From assembly GCA_027625915.1 (NCBI GenBank), contig JANTQA010000010.1, positions 248,001 to 312,000 of the forward strand: a stretch of DNA of 64,000 nucleotides, given 5' to 3'. Source of the stretch: Anaeramoeba flamelloides. Lineage: Eukaryota; Metamonada; Anaeramoebidae. The first letter of the stretch is position 1. The number at the start of each line of letters is the position of its first letter. The translations under genes were made by a program, and so were the position numbers. This document shows, one piece after another, positions 59,547 through 64,000 of this stretch. The notes under the pieces were generated by a model that saw only the letters and a list, made by a program, of their open reading frames with translations, ran no database searches and was not told the origin of the DNA.

Positions 59547-60087
59547 TTCTGTTTTTACTCGTTAATCTCGCTTTTTTGATTTGTTGAAAAAATAAAAGAC
59601 TGGGATTAAATCAAAGTCTAAAAATGAAAAAAGAAAAGTTTTTTTTTTTCCATTTCAACAAATAGATGAGCTTTGCCTTCTTCTATTACAAGGTTTTGTG
59701 TGTGCTTTGTGGAAATTTAAAGGGAATAACTTTTAATTATTTTTTGCTGTTTTGTTCCTTTTTTCAGAACATTTCTGTTCCTGTCTTTGAGTCGTATTTT
59801 TCAAATTCAGCAAAATAGCCCAGAAAATTTTCAATTTAAACAGAGGCTCAAACAAAAAAACGAAAATCCATTTTCCATTCTTTCGATCAAAGAGATTTAA
59901 GATTTTAAAAAAATTTTTTTGGAATAAAAAACAAAAAAGGGAAAAGAAAAAATTAAACACTAACTGGAAAATTTGCCTTTAGAAAATGGTTAGTTGTTTT
60001 GTTTTGTTTCCAAAAATCAAAACAGTCAAAAAATTTTTAAAAATAAAATAACGTTTTGTTTGCAAAAAGTGTCTTTGGAGTTGTGTA

Positions 60088-60466
60088 AATAAGATTTGGG
60101 AGTCGAAGTTGAAATCCGAGAGAAGTGTTTTCCGTGTGTTATGTATGTTTACAACCAAACTGAAAAATCTCATTTACATAAAGGAATTTACACTTTTTTT
60201 TTTTTTTCGAGTCCAAATTAAACTTTGTTCTGATTTTCCTTATAGTGCACCAAATAAAGTCCGTATTGAAAACTTTTATAAGAACGAAGTTGTTGTCAAA
60301 ATTGGTGAAAATGTAGCTTTATTTGTTTTCAATTCTTTTTCCATTATTTTTCTTCTTTATTTGGATTTTTCCAGTCATCTCGTCACCATCAATTTTTAGA
60401 TCACAAACATATTTCTTGGTTGAATGTTTGTAATTCCAAATACTGTTAAATTCTAATGACATTTAC
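60088..60466 (+). other. possible spliced coding patch, strand uncertain
   Basis: On the plus strand, a frame reading L-G-V-E-V-E-I-R-E-K-C-F-P-C-V runs to a strong donor GTATGT (about 60140). It would continue after TTTTCCTTATAG (about 60245) as A-P-N-K-V-R-I-E-N-F-Y-K-N-E-V-V-V-K-I, then to an exon after GATTTTTCCAG (about 60372). Without that splice, F-P-Y-S-A-P-N-K-V-R-I looks vaguely UBC/RWD-like. On the minus strand 60173-59979 is also open with protein-like composition (T-L-L-S-D-F-N-F-D-S-Q-I-L-F). I cannot decide between them, and no family is recognised. Confidence 0.25.
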
Positions 60467-61558
60467 ATTTCTGCTCTTTAGATTATAAAAGAGATGATAT
60501 TTTCGCTGCCTGTTCTTCTTTTTTTTTTTGTCTCTTTTGAGTTTCCAAAGAAATAGACTGTAGTATATGATCACTCTTAATTTGTTTTGTATTTTTTTCT
60601 TGAATTATATTGGAATCTCTTGAGGGAACTTAGGAACTCAAAACAAAAGTCAACAGAAGGATTGGAAAATCAACAACCAATTGAAATTTTATGGCTACTG
60701 GTATTTCGATTCTAAAAGAGAAACATTTTTCAGTTCCAATTCCATATTTTTTCTTTAATAAATTGAGTTCTCAAAGAAGTAGGTTTCTAATTTTTGTCTT
60801 GATTTATAAATTGAAAATGAAGTGAAAATTTTGCCTATTTATTACACAAATACAAGGGTTTATATTTTCAGTTTCGAAACATAAGATCACAAAATTTGAC
60901 TTTGTTTCCATTGCTCTTTTTCAAATTGTTCACAAATTACATCAACCTCTGAGAAAATACTTTTATTATAAAAAAAAATAGGCAAGTGTAAATTTTTTCA
61001 GATTTAATGACAAATAATTGTAATTCAAGAGATAAAGTTCGACCACAGAGAAGTCCAAAATTAAAATGCATTACTATTAGATGCAAACGATATAAGTGAA
61101 CCATTCTTTAAATGTCTCTAAATACCTGATTGTAAAATATCACTAAAAAGTTGATATTAATAATGAACAATCATCGTTTGGAAAAGTTGAAATGTTGAAG
61201 AATTTTGAGAAAAAAATCTGCTTTTTCTGCAAACTTTTAAAGTGATGAATCATTAATTTTCTGACTTTAAAGTTGGAAAATTAATTTCTGTGGGTGATTT
61301 CTATATTTTGTTAAGTTGGTTTTTTTGTTAAGGGACTAATTCGATTAACTTTTTTTATCAAAATTTAATAGAGATTGGGAAAATTTTTCTGCCAATTACT
61401 TAGATTTGAAAAACCACGTTTATTTTCAATATTAAACATATTTCGAGATAAGGAGACCATATTTAGAAATTGGTCAAAAAAAAATAATAGAGACTAGTCC
61501 TTTAAGGGAGAAAGATGATAATAAAAACTAATTTTCTGAAATCGAAAAAAAAAAAATT

Positions 61559-62520
61559 GTAATTTTTATGAGTGAACTAAAACCAATCAAAAACTAACAA
61601 ACCTGTGAAGTGTGAACGATCTTGTTAAAATCAAAAATCAAAAAATAGGCATTTTTTGAAAAAAGTTCTAAAGAGACACACCCCGTTTTCAATTAGAATG
61701 GCTTAGAAATATGTAATTTTGAAAACAACTATGAGAGATTTTGAAGTGTCTCAGAATAAGAGTTTTTTGAGATCTCAAAGATTTTTTGTTTTTTTATTTT
61801 TTTCTTTTTTCTCAAATAAGTTATTTTTTGTCTCAAGAATCTTACTAAATCCTTACTTTGTCAAAAATCGATGTTTATAGAATTCTGTTAATTGTAAAAT
61901 CAAAAGATCAAAATTTTCATTTAACTTTCCAAAACAATCACATCCAAATAACTAAAATAAATTATCAAAGTCCCCAATTATATAAAACGGAATTAGTAAT
62001 TACGAACTGATTTATTGAATTAAAAAATTGAAAATTTATGGATTTTCAAGCACCTTTTTTGGTAACTGAATGAAAATTCTGTTCCATTTATTTTTCAATT
62101 AATAATAAACACAAATTACATTAAATTTAAATTAAATTTAATTAAATTGATTGTTTAATTTTTGAAAAAAGTTTGTTTTAAATTGAAGAAATTTAACTCT
62201 TTTTTCTCAATTTAAAAATTTGAATATATGAACTTTTTTATAATTTTTGTTTATATTCTTATATTGAAAATTCTTAATAAATTGTATCTTGTTCATTGGA
62301 ATTCTTTTTTTAAAGAGATCCTCTCAAATTTTTTTTTTAGTTGTTTTTTGAATTTTGTCTCAATATGATCCTAAATAATTTGGTTTTTTGTAAATTGAAA
62401 CTTTTCAATCATATGAAGGGCTGTCTCACAATATCCTTCTTTAGTACCAATTCACTCCTTGAGTCTGGGTATAATCCCTGACAAACCCCTTTAAAATTAA
62501 GGGTCTGGTTGTTAAACATA
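61559..62520 (+). repeat. dispersed repeat R2, copy 4, split by R6
   Basis: The proximal part runs 61559-61870 (GTAATTTTTATGAGTG, GAGATCTCAAAGATTTTTTG, CTTACTTTGTCAAAAATCG) and the distal part about 62115-62520 (GAAGAAATTTAACTCTTTTTTC to CACTCCTTGAGTCTGG and TTAAGGGTCTGGTTG). They are separated by R6 copy 3. Copy 2 has the two parts joined directly. Confidence 0.75.
61886..62109 (+). repeat. dispersed repeat R6, copy 3, inserted in R2
   Basis: It runs from TGTTAATTGTAAAATCAAAAG to CCATTTATTTTTCAATTAATAATAA. Its ends carry TTAATTGTAAAAT and, inverted, TTAATTGAAAAAT. Position inside R2 copy 4 shows it is mobile and younger than that copy. Confidence 0.75.
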
Positions 62521-63059
62521 AATAATAAATTTGTAAAAGATAGAATTTTACATTGATATGATGCTTGGGTTCTATTCAAGGATTGCCAGAGATCATTGGT
62601 AGTCTAAAAAAATTCTTAGATATACTTTAAACTTAATTTTGTTTTCCAAATATGAAATTAAGATTTTTTAAGAATATCTCAAATAACGCACTCTAAGGTA
62701 CACATGTATCAAGGAATTACTAAATTATGTTCTTTATCCTGGTATACAAAAGAATAATGGAATTTTTATTTATTGTTGATCAATTCAGAATTACAATTTA
62801 CAGAATAAGATATAAACTCAAAAAACAAATTAATTTCTTTATCTTTGAATATATCAAAAAAAAAAAAGACAAAAATATGAATTGGGAAAAGTAAAATTGG
62901 AATTTATTAGAATGTAAATCTTACAATTTTAGACAAAACTTACTAATAAATAATTATGGGTGGAAAGTTACTCCAATATTTAAAAATTATTATATAAAAT
63001 AATAATACCAATAAAGAATTGAAGTACCAACAAGTACTGTTGATTATTATAGATATTCT

Positions 63060-63150
63060 ATTTTTTTTTTTTTTTTAATTTGAGAAATAAAAAGAAAATT
63101 TAGGAAAATTTATTTTTATTTCTAAAATTAAAAAAAAACATATTAACCTT
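63060..63150. repeat. R1 palindrome module
   Basis: AATTTGAGAAATAAAAAGAA and, inverted after a short spacer, TTTTTATTTCTAAAATTAAA. The same palindrome is at about 4195-4262 and, more diverged, at 196-250. Confidence 0.65.
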
Positions 63151-63376
63151 TCTTCAGATTTTATACTTTATTCTAAATATATTTGATTTCCAGAATAAAT
63201 AATAATAATAATAATAATAAAACATAAAGGAGCCATGTAACAATTCAAAATAATTGGTAAACGTCATTGATTTTACTCAGCCACATTCATCATTTTGGAT
63301 ATAGAGTTCCGTTTTTTAATTATTCATTTTTTATTTTTTTATTTGTTTTGGATAAATATTATTACTTATAAAAAGA

Positions 63377-63761
63377 TTAATAATGGGCAACTCAATTGAG
63401 GTTTTAAATTATATTCAGAAAAAAAGATTAAATTAAGATTTTTTTTACCTATTTTTGATTTTAGGTTTGTACAAATTTTCGGAACGGGGTTTATTTTTGT
63501 TATTCTGCATTTAGGAAATGAATTTTCCTTCACAACTCTAATTTCGAAAATTTCTTTTATAAATTCCATGGGGGGTTCATTAATTTCTTTTTTGTTTACC
63601 AACTACAAGATAAATGATGGATAAATATTTTTAAATAATAATAAAATATTGAATTTTAAAATCGCTTGTGAAAAAAATGACACAGTTGAACTTTTAATTT
63701 TAATCAAACTTATTTCGATTGAAGTGATTGATTCTTGTTTCCGTCTCAAATCTTCTTCCAT
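63377..63761 (-). CDS. hypothetical 81-aa protein, three exons
   Basis: Exons on the minus strand are 63761-63684, 63602-63449 and 63390-63377, 246 bases in all. It starts M-E-E-D-L-R-R-K-Q-E-S-I-T-S-I-E-I, helical, then has a mixed segment with P-P-M-E-F-I-K-E-I-F-E-I-R-V-V. It ends K-S-K-I-V-A-H-Y. The middle exon has a good acceptor (TTATCTTGTAG) and donor (G|GTAAAA) and is open only in the phase used. The first donor (GTGTCA) and the last acceptor (CAATTGAG) are weak, so the ends may differ. I recognise no family. It lies about 3.8 kb upstream of the RasGAP gene on the same strand. Confidence 0.4.
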
Positions 63762-64000
63762 TTTTTATAAAGGTGGTGATTGTTTGTGCAATAAAATTTT
63801 AATTTTTTTTTTCAAAAAGGTTTTAAAAAACAAATTATAAAGATGTTTAAAAAGGTTAGTATTATTATATTTTTGTGTTTTGGTTTTCCAACCTTCATTC
63901 AATATTTACAAAGATGACAATCGAAAGCAGTTTTAATAAAGTTTGACCAAATTTAAGAAAGTAACTAAACCTAACCCAACTACAGAGGGTTTGAAATAAC
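63762..64000. other. right edge of the window, nothing supported
   Basis: AT-rich sequence, presumably upstream of the 81-aa gene. No motif or exon is recognised. Confidence 0.5.

Larger units (their letters stand above)
59547..63376. other. region upstream of the RasGAP gene; R2 copy 4 with nested R6
   Basis: The RasGAP promoter presumably lies in 59547-59750, but no motif stands out. A doubtful coding patch is at 60070-60460. R2 copy 4 and R6 copy 3 occupy 61559-62520, and an R1 palindrome lies at 63060-63150 with an AAT microsatellite at about 63198-63220. The rest shows nothing. Confidence 0.5.

Noticed and set aside
1-64000. LTR, retrovirus-like, Polinton or other capsid-bearing elements
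   Set aside because: No long direct terminal repeats and no polymerase, integrase or capsid-like motifs were seen. R7 is degenerate and unclassified.
1-64000. CRISPR arrays, operons, bacterial promoters or ribosome binding sites
   Set aside because: Intron-bearing eukaryotic genes throughout; no regularly spaced direct repeats.

Overview
The window is AT-rich (roughly three quarters A+T) eukaryotic nuclear DNA. Genes are split by GT-AG introns (donors mostly GTAAGT, GTATGT or GTAAAT) that are either short (about 80-250 bp) or very long (1.4-4.6 kb). The intergenic and intronic DNA is full of homopolymers, palindromes and short dispersed repeats. The gene set is an RCC1-repeat/BTB protein, a diaphanous-type formin, a MOB kinase activator and a receptor-like RasGAP with EGF and TIG modules. 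Low-complexity N-, K- and S-rich inserts are common. This combination fits a free-living amoeboid protist, and the RCC1-BTB protein and the EGF/RasGAP membrane protein resemble what is known from Anaeramoeba. That assignment is inference from protein style, not a search result.

Layout. 1-1.2 kb: repeat-filled DNA, probably intron. 1.2-2.5 kb (+): 3' exon of an RCC1/BTB gene. 2.5-7.1 kb: no gene seen. 7.1-8.3 kb (-): coiled-coil protein in at least two exons. 10.2-15.6 kb (-): formin in three exons, with a GBD/FH3-FH1-FH2-DAD layout and a likely myristoylated N-terminus. 15.8-17.1 kb: weak small-gene candidates. 17.1-22.2 kb: repeats. 22.2-25.0 kb (-): unknown 939-aa protein with a long K/S tandem repeat. 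25-29.4 kb: repeats, including a 0.7-kb foldback. 29.4-30.6 kb (-): unknown five-exon gene. 34.5-44.5 kb (-): MOB gene with 579 coding bases spread over 10 kb, whose best model needs a 2-nt micro-exon. 44.5-49.5 kb: repeats. 49.6-59.5 kb (-): five-exon gene for a 1000-aa membrane protein (signal peptide, ectodomain, TIG, six EGF modules, one membrane span, cytosolic RasGAP). 59.6-63.3 kb: repeats and one doubtful coding patch. 63.4-63.8 kb (-): model of an 81-aa three-exon protein.

The recognised genes point to surface-to-cytoskeleton signalling: a transmembrane Ras regulator, a Rho-type-effector formin and a Hippo/NDR co-activator. In a eukaryotic genome this is only a neighbourhood and not an operon. 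The receptor-like RasGAP is the most interesting protein, because it follows the same logic as animal plexins with a different set of parts.

The repeats fall into about ten families that I could pair by eye. Three have clear terminal inverted repeats and target-site duplications (two TA-flanked, one TTA-flanked). Several are nested in one another, and many sit inside introns. I saw no LTR, retrovirus-like or capsid-bearing element, and no tRNA or rRNA gene.
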